Below are positions 36,716 to 47,232 of a stretch of DNA of 64,000 nucleotides, one piece after another. The stretch is from Tigriopus japonicus (lineage: Eukaryota > Arthropoda > Copepoda > Harpacticoida > Harpacticidae): positions 218,258 to 282,257 of the forward strand of contig JAAGOF010000182.1 of NCBI GenBank assembly GCA_010645155.1, given 5' to 3'. Positions within the stretch are counted from its first letter, which is position 1. Each line of letters begins with the position of its first letter. Position numbers and translations under genes: made by a program. The notes beneath the pieces were generated by a model. The model ran no database searches. It was not told the origin of the DNA and saw only the letters and a list, made by a program, of their open reading frames with translations.

Positions 36716-39700
36716 CTAGAAAGAAATGCGAACAATGTGGGTAATCGTACGACACCTGAAACAAATTGAGGCCATGATGTCGATGTCTACTCACTCTTGG
36801 CCGTGTTGAACGAGTTTGGATATGATTTGTCGGTTCTCTCGCGCATGAAAACCCACTCTTTCTTCTCGGCGTCCCAGGTACATTCGATGATTTTATGGTT
36901 CAGTTCTCTGACTTCCTTCTTGAGCTTTTTCATCTCCCCGAAAGGGACGTTCAAGCCTCCCACGTACAACAGTCCAATGGTGGTGGGCAACATTCTGCAG
37001 AAGACAAAGGAAATGAATCGCATTGATGAATCTGATGTCTAATTGTATTTCATTTCTAGAGCGCGGATGTTCAAAGTTAAGGCGGCAAAAATTTTAACAC
37101 TTTAAACGAGCTTAAAAGTTTATTAAGGGTAAAGCTCCCACGAGCTCATGTAGTTTAAGGGATCTTGTCCGAACATAAGAAAATTATCGGCCAGCGGAGA
37201 CATTTCTTTAAATCGTGAGTTATTCTTTTACCAAAAGACATCATTGGGTGAACCTATGGTTCGAATCAAGTGCAAAAGTATTTTAATATCAAGAGATGCT
37301 CTTATATTCAGCTTTGACCAGAGCATTAAAACTACCTTTGTTTCCTTGGTTCATTGTTTCTCGTGTAGGTGACTTCCATTCATCCAACCCGCTCCCTACA
37401 TCATGACATTGACAACTTTCGTTCCTTACCCTGGTCGAGAGTCCTTTTGGACCACCAATTTGAAGTCGACGGAGTTATGCGTGCTGGGTTTCCATTTGAG
37501 GACATCATCGTCCCGTCCTGCCGTATAAGGCTTCTTCGAGGGCTGAAAGATGAGTCCATCGGGCTCATGGCCAAGCTTCTCTTTGGTGAACTTCGGACCC
37601 AGGAGTTTGTGCGTGTCGTGAAGAGGCCAGAAGTCCTTTTGTCGGACACTGAAAGGCTCTTGAGATTTGTCGATGAGGCCTTCTTCGGCGTACTGAGCTC
37701 GCGCTTTAATGAGCTCCTTGTCGATACAGAGAGCTCTGACTGAAAACGTGGCTTCACCCACGCGCTCGTTTTCGAAGGTCACGATATCGTAAACGAGGTA
37801 TCGCGGGATGGATTTGGTGCCGTCTTGGTCGATCACCATCTCACCATCTACCAGTGTGTTTTCGAGGTGTTTATTGCGGATCTTGCGGTGGAAGAACTTC
37901 ATGTTCTCAACCTGGAATGAGGAAGGAAGGTTATGTGTGATCTGTTGAAAGCATTCGGGTCTGAGTTGGTGCTTTGAGATGAGACTTACTTGGAATATGC
38001 AATGATCACGGTCCGCAAAGAAGATGCGGTTGGGACCGTCAATGAGCATCATGTAACGCGTCCCATCGGCTTTCCATGACACTTTATAGGGCATTTCTTC
38101 CAAATTGTGTATGTTTTTACGGTCCATGGAGACTGGCTGGGATCCTGGGAAGCCATTGCTATTGAAGTAAAATACCCAACGATTAACAAATGATGGACAG
38201 GTACGTAGTGATCGAGATGGACTTACGATCGCCATTTGCAGAGGGATTGGAACTTCTTTTGAATCTCACTCAGGAGAGGTTGCTGTTTAACCGGATGAAC
38301 ATTCGAAATACCCGCCATGAATGTGGGGTTCTTTTTGTTGGATTCCCGTCGACGCGAAGATGAACCCGATGAGTCTCCAGCCCCATTGGAATTACTCGCT
38401 CCACCCTAAGAATATAACCTTTGTGATTGGACTAATCTAGTGTCATTGATTCCCTATATCCTTACGTTTTGAGCGTGCCCGTCATCGTCGACATCGTCTT
38501 CGGCATCTTCGGCAAAACACCAATCGGGCAGAGGTGGAGCAGCCGGTGCATCTGTGGCATCACCATATCGAGCAAATAGTTCTTGAAGATAATCGTCCTT
38601 GTAGATACCCGGGGGTCTGTCAATGAAAAGAGGCGGGTTTCAGTGGGCGGGTTTAATGATTCCGATCGACGGCTAAAACACTCTATGTAACTGGCTTTGA
38701 GCTAAGTGTTTTTTCGTCAAAAGGGATGCACATTTCTGGCAAATAGAGAAATCTTCGAAGCCTTAAATAAACTTACCCTCTTTCAAGACATTTTTGTGTC
38801 GAATTTCTCGCGTCTTTAGATTTGAAGGTTTATATCAGTTGTGCTATTGAGATTCCGCTTTAAAACTATTCTTATTTAAAGAGTTATTCTTAAATCCAGT
38901 AGTGTCATTTACAACTTTAACTGCGCTTTTGTATTTGTTGCGAGTTTGATGTTCAAAATGGCTAAGAAAAATGCAGGAAATCTGGAACCCTTTTCAGAGT
39001 AAATTAGGACACTTCCTGATTCATTGCCAATTTATAAATTTGGACAAAATAGTAAACCACCGACATTGAATCGGTAGGGTAGTTCAAAATCAACCCAAAA
39101 CCCCATCAGATTCAGGAAATAAAGAGCCAATCAACTCACCTCGCTCGAGCAAAGGTCTCGACGGCGGCCTCTGGACTCCAATCTTCGGTTTGGACCAAAT
39201 AGGAAGCGATCAGAAATCCGGTGCGGTTAAACCCATGCGTGCAATGAACGGCTATTATCTCCAAAGGGTTCTGCCGTACGAATTTGGAGCACAAACTGAC
39301 AAAGGCCGCCACTTGATCCGGCGTGGGCGCGGCTCCGTGACCGCGACAATGCAGTTTCACATAACTGCAACCTAGATTCTCCACCAAAGTCTTGTCATAA
39401 TAACGAGATGTGTTGCATAGGTCAATCCACAGACCAATCTTGACCTGAAGGGACAACAAAGGGAAGAAATACAATGACTTTAGAATCCGGAGCTTTTTCT
39501 AAAATTGAAGGTTTTCCGATCAAACAAAATATTCCGGTCAAGCATTCATTCAAAAAGCACCGAATTGGGGAGGTTGACGATGAGAATGATGATTTCCCAT
39601 TGGATTCAATCAATCGGCTAGAAAAAGACCCGGCGTTTAGAAAGTAATGCCCTCCTCTCAAAGACTATGTATGAATAAACCGGCCTTTTGCGGCCAGGGA

Positions 39701-40195
39701 TTGACCATAAAAGGGCGAGATCCATCAATCTACGCTCTATTTCAGTACATATCCTCCCGACATTCCCATGACTCTAAAAATTAATGGTCTCATTTCTCTA
39801 AGAAAGCCATCAATTTGATCGGATTGGCAATCATCCTCGTCATGGCCAACCTCCCAATCCAGGAAAGCAGTGCTCCATCCAGTCAAAGAAGGACATTCAT
39901 CATCGTTCCTTGAAGAAACGAGGTCCGTGGCTCCGAAACAACCTCTGGATGGAGAATGGAAGTCTTTCCGACCTGGAAAAGCCTCTAAATTTGGACGTAC
40001 TTTGTAGCCTTTCATGGAGTCGAAGATCATGGCGGGCGGGAACCGAAATTGGGGCTCGATTTGGGCGTCGAACCGTTGATCACAGGGCGTTTTAAAGGCC
40101 AGAAACTTGCCCGCGATCAACTCGTGGGATTTTCGAGGACAGTGAATCCATCGTGGAGGAGGCGGACCCGGATCGCGATCACGGTGATGACTCAT
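36528..40195 (-). CDS. RNGTT: mRNA-capping enzyme (RNA 5'-triphosphatase and guanylyltransferase), eight exons, complete
   Basis: The bifunctional nuclear enzyme removes the gamma phosphate of nascent pre-mRNA and transfers GMP to make the cap. Eight exons join in phase to 622 residues, against about 600 in vertebrates. The N-terminal cysteine-phosphatase domain (about 1-190) has the P-loop [10 protein letters not shown] with Cys133 and Arg139, as in metazoan RNA triphosphatases. A Ser- and Asp-rich linker follows. The nucleotidyltransferase domain starts near 265 with motif [11 protein letters not shown] (Lys306 forms the GMP adduct), then DGEM (motif III), EPDGLIFQ (motif IV) and LKWKP (motif V). 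The OB-fold has GLLYVGG and [15 protein letters not shown]. The C-terminus is Gln/His-rich and ends KRPRN. The start is the ATG at 40195-40193, giving MSHHRDRD; an in-frame upstream ATG at 40219 is possible. Confidence 0.97.
36795..36994 (-). CDS. RNGTT: Capping enzyme exon 7 (OB-fold)
   Basis: 200 nt encoding [20 protein letters not shown], the mixed helix [19 protein letters not shown], and [20 protein letters not shown]. It is flanked by TTCTGCAG and GTGAGT. Confidence 0.96.
37430..37911 (-). CDS. RNGTT: Capping enzyme exon 6 (motifs III-V)
   Basis: 482 nt. It encodes [59 protein letters not shown] and [15 protein letters not shown]. It is the largest exon and carries most of the catalytic core. 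The acceptor is ATTCCAG and the donor GTAAGG. Confidence 0.97.
37990..38158 (-). CDS. RNGTT: Capping enzyme exon 5 (motif I, KxDG)
   Basis: 169 nt encoding (S)[16 protein letters not shown], then [18 protein letters not shown]. Lys306 is the GMP-accepting lysine. It ends at CIFQ before a GTAAGT donor. Confidence 0.96.
38227..38405 (-). CDS. RNGTT: Capping enzyme exon 4 (linker into guanylyltransferase)
   Basis: 179 nt. It starts with a low-complexity Gly/Ser/Asn stretch and [10 protein letters not shown], a likely basic nuclear-localisation patch. It continues with [11 protein letters not shown] and [15 protein letters not shown], which match the region just before the nucleotidyltransferase fold. 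The Ser codon is split with exon 5. Confidence 0.9.
38466..38616 (-). CDS. RNGTT: Capping enzyme exon 3
   Basis: 151 nt encoding (R)[19 protein letters not shown], the conserved end of the triphosphatase domain, followed by [18 protein letters not shown], the acidic linker. The donor is GTAAGG. Confidence 0.93.
39140..39444 (-). CDS. RNGTT: Capping enzyme exon 2 (triphosphatase P-loop)
   Basis: 305 nt between CCCTTCAG and GTGAGT. It contains [20 protein letters not shown] and the catalytic [13 protein letters not shown]. It ends with a split Arg codon completed in exon 3. Confidence 0.96.
40001..40195 (-). CDS. RNGTT: Capping enzyme exon 1
   Basis: 65 codons from [20 protein letters not shown] to SMKGYK, then a GTACGT donor. 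RWxHCPRK and [10 protein letters not shown] are conserved at the start of metazoan triphosphatase domains. Phase 0 joins [11 protein letters not shown] of exon 2. Confidence 0.93.
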
Positions 40196-41990
40196 GATGG
40201 CTCCTGGAACACCGACCAACGCCGGATCAATCGCTCTTCAATGAAAGATCGATGGCCAAGTCCCGATGCTTTTCGAGAGACGAAATCACAACATGTCACA
40301 ACACCAACAACGTAGTGAACCAACCAACGATGTGCGTGTGAGTGTCTGTCTGTCGGTCTTCCTTGAGATTTTCTTGTCCTGCCACCGAAATCTTTCAGCG
40401 CTGCCGGATTGTTTTCAGCCAACGCTGCCAAAAGATATTTGAAAAACTGCCACGGTCTCCCCGCCCTCCAATGGAAAATATTAATTCGATCAAATTTCCA
40501 CCCCAAGTTACCCTCATCTATTTTTCTGTCTACATTTTGGAGTAAAAGAATTTATGCTAAATACGAGAGTGGGATCCATAGACATTAATAATAGAGGAAG
40601 TTGTAGATTGCAACCATCGTTTGACGTTTAGTAGATATCAATTTTACCTTGAACTCATGGACAATTAATTGTTTATGTCATAGATGTCAAAATTTGTATC
40701 CATATCACATATATCGCGCCCTTTTTGTGACCGAGGAGATGTTTGATACATCGCAAAATACATCATATAATTGAATAAAACGGGCAGAATCACCACCAAT
40801 TTGCCGTAGGGAGACAAAGTACAACTTTAAAAAACATTTATGAACAAATCGTCACTAAAAAGGACAAAACAACTTATAACGTCAACGACATTTACAAGGC
40901 GGATGGTGGTTGACAATCGGAACAAAACCAGTTTTATTTCTCTTCAGCTTCAATTTGGGTCAATCCTAACTTCATCATAACTGAAGAGAACATCATAACT
41001 GAAGAGAACATCATAACTAATGGGAAAATATCAAGCTCATTGCTTAGCTTAGGTTATTTCACTTAGATTTATCAAAACTTACCTGAACTAATCTACATCA
41101 AACTAAACTAAACTAACGCCTTAGTCACAGGGTTCGCTTCAGTTATCATTTTCTCTTGAAATAGCTTTCTAATCCAATGCACAGGCTCTTCCCCCGCTCT
41201 TGTTCTCCTGCCTACCTTCTCTTCCAATGCACAGGCTCTTCCCTCGCTCTTGTTCTCCAGTCTACCTTCTCTTGCTCTTCCTATTTGTGCAGGCACTTGC
41301 CCCAGCCAGAATAGTAACAGTCATTAAAACTGCTGCTTCAGACAAAATGGTGCCAAGGAACGTTCATAGCTTTCCATGCTGCCAGTTTTGTTAAAAAGTG
41401 GCAACCGACACAGGGTTCTGGCATCGCTATTTTCACTCACTCACTCTCCCTTTTACAAAGTGATCCTACAGCTAACAGTGTGACCAGATATTTACCGGGG
41501 TTTTTAGCAAAAACTCTCAATCGACAAAAGTACCGAGGGCTATAGTTTTTTTTGATCAAAAGAAATACTTTTACCAGTCATGCAAAATTTTTGAAGTGTC
41601 GGTTAGGTTTGAAAGATTTTTTACTTGAAATTTTAAGAAGTAGAAACGACGCAAGCCCAGGTTTGAAAACACTGGCCACCTTGAGCAGGACATTTGGTCA
41701 GCTGACTCTAGGGATCAGGGTGACTGTAATGACCATGAGGAAACAATTTTTTTATATTCGTCGCGAGTCAAAAAGCCTTTTTAAGCAGCTACACACAATG
41801 ATTAGCTTTTAAGATATTTATATAGATTTTTTTTCGAATATGGGACGAATTCGGGAGTTATGAGAGCCTTTTTAGTCATGGTAATTAATTACTGCTCTCG
41901 CTCAAACGAAAAAATCCTAGGTTGCGTAGTTCGATATTTATTGTCATTTTATTTAACTTAATAAGTAGGGCCAAGAAGTTAAGACATATA
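40196..41990. other. Upstream flank of the capping-enzyme gene; small tandem duplications
   Basis: The promoter and 5' UTR of the capping-enzyme gene should lie just above 40195, but no TATA box or initiator was recognised. An 18-bp unit (CATCATAACTGAAGAGAA) repeats about 2.5 times near 40973-41020. A 50-bp unit starting TCCAATGCACAGGCTCTTCC is duplicated at 41173-41222 and 41223-41272. No gene was recognised. Confidence 0.5.
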
Positions 41991-41993
41991 AAA

Positions 41994-42145
41994 CTGTCAA
42001 ATTAAACGAAAAAAGACGAATAGAATTGACCGATAAAAAGAAAAAAGACGAATAAAATTGACCGATCAAACGAAAAAAGACGAATAAAATTGACCGATTA
42101 AACGAGAAAAGACGAATAAAATTGACCGATAAAACGAAAAAAGAC
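41994..42145. repeat. About 30-bp tandem repeat (GACGAATAAAATTGACCGAT)
   Basis: About five units of CGAAAAAAGACGAATA followed by AAATTGACCGATAAAA, with small length variation. Looser copies of the GACGAA motif continue to 42350 and reappear at 44065-44130, beyond the transposon at 42444. The transposon therefore probably landed inside a larger GACGAA-rich repeat. Confidence 0.8.
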
Positions 42146-42443
42146 GAATAAAAGTTCGCAACATACGGAAAAAAAAGAAAAAAAAATACTTGCAAAATGG
42201 AAAAAAAAATGAATTAATTTCCCAAAAAAGGCGAATGAACCTATCTTATAAGAAAGAAGAAAAATTAAATGCCCGTCCAGACGAAAAAGACGTTTAAAGC
42301 CTATCCCACAAAATAGACGTTGTGTATGTCCCTATTGATAAGGACGAATCTGTGTGAACTGATCTGACTGTCAAAAACGGCGAAATCTAGAAAATTTAAA
42401 AAAAGGGAGTACCTAACGAGCAAGAATTAGCCAGTAGTACATA

Positions 42444-43728
42444 CCGGGCGTGTAAAAAGTCCTGAGACCTTTTTTAAATTTAACATTATGAGCTCTTGAA
42501 TGATCTTGATGAAGTTGAACATGGGTAATATTTATTGCTGGTTGAAACAAATGCATGTAAATTAAAGATATTTTTTAACTTGAGCCCCATTGGCATCAAT
42601 GACAGCCTCCAGACGCCTTCTGAAGGCCTTGCACGTGTTGCTAACGTAGTCCTTGCACATCCTCCTCCACTCCTTGTTGACGGAGTCCTTCAGAGCTTGA
42701 ATATTGCTGTGGCGGGTCTTGCATGCTTTACTTTCAATGTGCCACCAGATACTATAGTCCAGAGGGTTCAGATCCGGACTCTGTGGTGGCCAGAAAGTCT
42801 TTGGCCAGAATGCCATGCTGTTGGCTTGCCATTCCTGGACAATTTTGGCAGTGTGCGCAGGTGCACCATCTTGTTGAAAGATGTAGGAGGACTTGCCAGA
42901 CTTCTTCGTGATCTTGAGGGTCTATGGAAGGACCTTGGTCTTCAAGATATCCAAGTAGTCAATGGCCGTCAATCTGTAGCCTGTTTGAAACCAAATTGGT
43001 GGCATTTTTTCCCCTGTGGAGGCCACGACACCCAGCATCATCACTGACGCAGGATGCTTTGTCTTGGTGATGCTGCCCTGGCCTCTGGGGGTCTTATCAA
43101 AGCAAATGACACGATCGTTTTGCTTATTGATGACTGGATCAACTGTGAAAGTCTTTTCGTCAGAGAAAAAAATGATCCGATCACCATGACTTCAAATCTC
43201 GGAGAAGCCTTTGACAATGCTCTAGACGGACTTCCTGCTGATGTTGAGCTAAAAGTGGGCGCTCCAAGAGTCTCAAAGACTTTCCACCAGCAGCTTTGAC
43301 AGCATTAGACACGGTCTTCTTGCACACTTTCTTCTTCTTGGCCAACTCGGACATTTTCATGTTGGGATTGGCGATAAGTACCTTTTTAGCCTCAGCTGGC
43401 GACAATTTTTGTGGCCTCCCACTTCTTGGTCGATCCTTGATGTCTTGGCCATCACTCAGGTGATTCCTGACCCTACAGGCTGTGGCTTTGCTGACTTTGA
43501 GGAGGTTGATGATGTCCTTGGTTTTGTGGCCTGCGCGCACAAGTGTGGCAATCTCCCGCATTTTTGGCATCCATCACAGCTTCTTGCTGATTGATAACTT
43601 TGAAAAACACCTCATTTGACAGCTGACACTATTGCTGAACCAATGGGGTGGATGTTATCTAATTAGCAACTTGCTAAACCTCTTCACATTACATTTCAAA
43701 ATGGTCTCAGGACTTTTTACACGCCCGG
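42444..43728 (-). mobile_element. IS630-Tc1-mariner element (DDxD), full length with TIRs and TA duplication
   Basis: TA at 42442-42443 and 43729-43730 flank inverted repeats identical for at least 26 bp, beginning CCGGGCGTGTAAAAAGTCCT at both ends. The element is 1285 bp and carries one transposase gene on the minus strand. Identical TIRs suggest a fairly recent insertion, although the gene is already broken. Confidence 0.95.
42562..43570 (-). pseudogene. Transposase of the 42.4-kb Tc1-mariner element (frameshift and stop)
   Basis: From MPKMREIATLVRAGHKTKDI the N-terminus holds a helix-turn-helix (LLKVSKATACRVRNHL), then DRPRSGRPQKLSP and a second helical domain (ELAKKKKVCKKTVSNAVKA). At about 43180 the frame ends (DLKSW, stop) and continues one frame over as RIIFFSDEKTFTVDP, the first catalytic Asp. 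A TAG near 42920 (KVLP-stop-TLKI, Trp in a functional copy) is a second lesion. The catalytic centre continues as FQQDGAPAHT and SPDLNPLDYS, with 36 residues between the second and third Asp. The protein ends VKKYL. It belongs to the DDxD side of the superfamily and is inactive as it stands. Confidence 0.9.
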
Positions 43729-44144
43729 TATGTCAAATAAAAACCAAGAGTTAAAAATGCCTTTTGAAAGGAACGTTTTAGTACAGCTATACTTAAAATC
43801 AGATTTGCAAATCCAATAATTGTTCTGATAGCCTTTTCAACCCAATAGTAATTTTTTCTTTCTGTGTCTGCCGAGCAACTATACGAGTACAAGTTAATTT
43901 ATAAGTTTGGATTGTATTTTGTTTGTGCAAAACCGCACCTGCCAATCAATTTTTACATTGGCTTTTTGGATTGGTTTTTTTTTTTTTGAAGTTTTTATTT
44001 GCTTGGAAAATTGAAAAAAAAAACAGCTGCAAGCGCTTGAAATCCAAGAAAATCCAAACTTTTGGTCAATTAGACGAGAAAAAACGAATAATATCCAAAT
44101 TAGACGAAAAAAAATTTCGCGACGAATATATATATATATATAAT

Positions 44145-44190
44145 ATATATTTTTTATAATTTTTTTTTTTTTTGGGGGGGGGCGGATTTT
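44145..44190. repeat. AT dinucleotide run, poly(T) and poly(G) tract at the LINE 3' end
   Basis: TATATATA followed by a T run and a G run of about nine. Read on the LINE coding strand this is C-run then A-run immediately after the 3' UTR, so it is probably the LINE tail joined to AT-rich target sequence. Confidence 0.6.
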
Positions 44191-44255
44191 TCAATACCGC
44201 TACAAGGAATGGGATTCCCTGTAAAGAGAGTTAATCATTATTATAGTTTCAATAA

Positions 44256-47221
44256 TTAATGTTTATATGAAATTTGATCTACCAATGAGTTACTGTTGGC
44301 AGATGTATCCAACCCTTGTATAGTGGGTTGGTCAGGAATAGTTTTTAAGAATTTGTCCAATCCTACCTTAAATGCTGTTAGAGGATCAGCTCCTACATAT
44401 TCCCGACGAAGGCAAATAGGCAACAAATTGAACAATGAAGGAGCCCGATAAAGAAGAGAGGAGGACTTCATTGTTCGAATTAGCCTAGATTCCCTTGGTT
44501 TTGGAGGTGCTCTCAGAACGCACGTAAAACCTCTACGCTCGCTACAACTGATCTCAAATCCTGGGTTAGGACAGAGCCCATGAATGCTTTTGAAAACATA
44601 CAGTATCAGATACCTTTCATACCTTCTCTGAGTACTGTACAACCCTAACTTCTGGAGCCTCTCCCAATACGAGAGCTCTCTCATTCCTGTGATGTTCCTA
44701 GTAAAACATCTTTGGACCTGCTCGACCTTTTGCAAACCTGCTGAACTCATTGGAGCCCAAATGGGTGATGCATATTCAAGATGCGGCTGAACAATCGACT
44801 TGTACAGAGTTAGCACTGTAATACTATCTCTGGACTTGAAAGTGCGATAGATCCAGCCGCACGTTTGAAATGCCTTCCCCACTTTCAACTGGATATGCTC
44901 ATCAAACTTTCCATCATCTTGGACGACAACTCCCAAATCTCTCATGGACGATACCTGCTCAATATCACAACCTCCATTGTCTTTGAGAGGAACATCTAAT
45001 TTGACGCCCCATACGTCATTGTGCGGAATTTCATCCCGTTCAATGCCATGTTACTCTCGCCAACCCAAAAGTAGACCTTCTCCAAGTCCTCAACTAAACA
45101 TTTCGAGTCCTGCCCATTCCTTCCACAAACTAATTTTGTGTCATCAGTATATGAAGAAATACTGGCTTTTGTTCTAAAATTCTGGAGAGGAGCAATAAAG
45201 AGAATAAACAAGAGTGGACCTAAAATTGAACCTTGCGGAACACCTGACTTGACATCATACATGCCGCTAAAAGATCCTTCGACTTTAACTATTTGCTTCC
45301 TTTCGCTTATGAAACTATCAATCCAAGTCAGGACCTTACCCTGGACCCCTAACTCTTTGAGTTGATCGAGCAAAAGACCATGATCTACCTTATCGAAGGC
45401 CTTGGCAAAGTCAAGATAGACTACATCAACTGACTCATAACTTTCGAGCCCTTCAATGATTTGCTCAATATGATCAACCAAATGGGTTACTGTACTAAAA
45501 TGAGCTCGAAACCCATGCTGTCCAGAAGGAATTAAATCATGGACTTCCAAATAATCTACAAGCTTGGACTTCATAATCTTCTCAAAAACCTTTGCAACGC
45601 TGGAGGTCAGAGAAATGGGCCTATAATTACTAGGGAGTGACTTATCTCCGCCCTTAAAAATTGGAACGACATGAGCTACTTTTAGAGAGGAGGGAAACTT
45701 GCCCTGATCTAAGATGCAACGCATCAAGTAGGAGAACTCTGGGGCAAGAATATGTGAGCATTTCATCAGAAACTGAGATGTCACACCATCACCATCAGGT
45801 CCAGGAGAACTCGAGAGCTTTAAGCTCTTGATGGCCTCAAAAGCATCTTGATCTGTGACTACCAGATCCTCCAATCGATTATCCTGACTATCAATGCCAG
45901 TCTCATCAAAAACATTGCTACAGTCATGGCCTGCTCTGACTACCCTTTTTGGAATTGAAAATACACTTGAGAACTGATCTCCAAGCATACTGGCCATAAC
46001 CTCACTATCATTGACGGTTTTACCGCCGACCTCAAAAGGTCCTACAGGATGCTTCATTTTTCTCTTTGTATTCGCAAACGAGAAAAACGCCTTTGGATTA
46101 GTCTTAACCTCCTGGATAACTCTACTTTCCTTCTCTAACTGATCGGAATCAATGGAGGCCCTAATTTTTGATTGGACCACATCCAATTTGCTTTGGAGGC
46201 TGGCTACAACAAATGGATTTGAAGTACGTCGAAGTCTATTCGAAAGCTGACAACTCCGTTTGAACAACTTCTTCCTAACCTTTGGAATTCTAGACAATGG
46301 CCTATCTTTTGCCACTATTTCTGGAATACCACTGGACAAACAAACCTCGTCAAAAAGTGAAATTAGCTTATTTATAGCTTTATCTATTGATGGTTCCTGC
46401 TTTAGAATGGAAATCAAGTCCAACTCGCCTAATCTTTCAACAATAATGGGCCAGTGTTCATCTTTGAACTTAAACTTGGCCACGCCCACCTTTTGTGCAG
46501 GTTTAACTCTAGAGCTCGCCGGCTTTTGAGTAATGGTCGACCCTATTTCAAGAATGTGATGATCTGAAAGACTACATGGGGCAACATGGACATACTGGAT
46601 CAGATCAGGGTCGTTGGAAAAAACCAAGTCTAAAACACTCTCTGCTCTGGTTGCAACACCAACGTGTTGAGAGAGATTACGCAAGATCGCAAACTCTTCT
46701 AATTTTTCGAAAGACGGTGATGCCGTTTTCGAAATGGGAATGTACCCATCCGGACTAACCTCCCACTCTACAATGCTAGCCGGAAAATTGAAGTCGCCAA
46801 CAACAAAGAGTCGAGAACAAACCTCTCGATCTAACTCCTTTCCAATGAATTGGAGAGCTGACAGAAATGAAGAAGAGCTACAAGAAGGTGGCCGATACAT
46901 TGTTACAACCGTAAGATCAAGGGCCTTGATATGACAAATCAAAACTTCTACTTCTCCATTCGACATTCGTACATGACTAAGAAGTAAGTCTTTCCTGACA
47001 TATAGACATACGCCCCCATGTGGGAAAATGGGATTATCAGGGCGTACTCTATCACATCGAACTAGTCTAAAACCAGCTATTGCTACTTCTTCGTCTAAAA
47101 CTCCTGGACGAAGCCAAGTCTCTGTGATAGAAATGAAGGAGATCTCTCTATCAATGGCTAGCTCCTCCAATACTTTGACCTTTGTGCTGTCTTTTTTGGA
47201 AATCAGACAATGCACGTTCAA
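44256..47221 (-). pseudogene. LINE ORF2, endonuclease and reverse transcriptase (one frameshift)
   Basis: The N-terminus (LNVHCLISKKD) leads into an APE-type endonuclease with ITETWLRPG, VGDFNFP and CSLSDHHIL. The reverse transcriptase follows: FKGGDKSLPSNYRPISLTSS, QHGFRAHFST, VYLDFAKAFDKVDHGLL, GVPQGSILGPLLFILFI and SSYTDDTKLV. The catalytic box reads YTDD where the usual form is FADD or YADD. At about 45005 the frame ends (TMTYGASN, stop) and continues one frame over as VKLDVPLKDNGG, then MRDLGVVVQDD. The C-terminal domain includes YKSIVQPHLEYASPIWAPM and ends LVDQISYKH. No ATG starts the frame, which opens inside ORF1, so translation may depend on reinitiation or frameshifting. Apart from the single frameshift the sequence is intact. 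Confidence 0.9.
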
Positions 47222-47232
47222 ATAGAGCCCTT

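Noticed and set aside
37369..37743. 124-codon plus-strand ORF
   Set aside because: It is antisense to exon 6 of the capping enzyme.
39737..40219. Single-exon reading of 160 codons through the capping-enzyme start
   Set aside because: The first part is exon 1, and after SMKGYK the frame runs into the intron. The GTACGT donor at that point restores the conserved protein.
42535..43047. 170-codon plus-strand ORF
   Set aside because: It is antisense to the Tc1-mariner transposase, whose catalytic motifs are on the minus strand.
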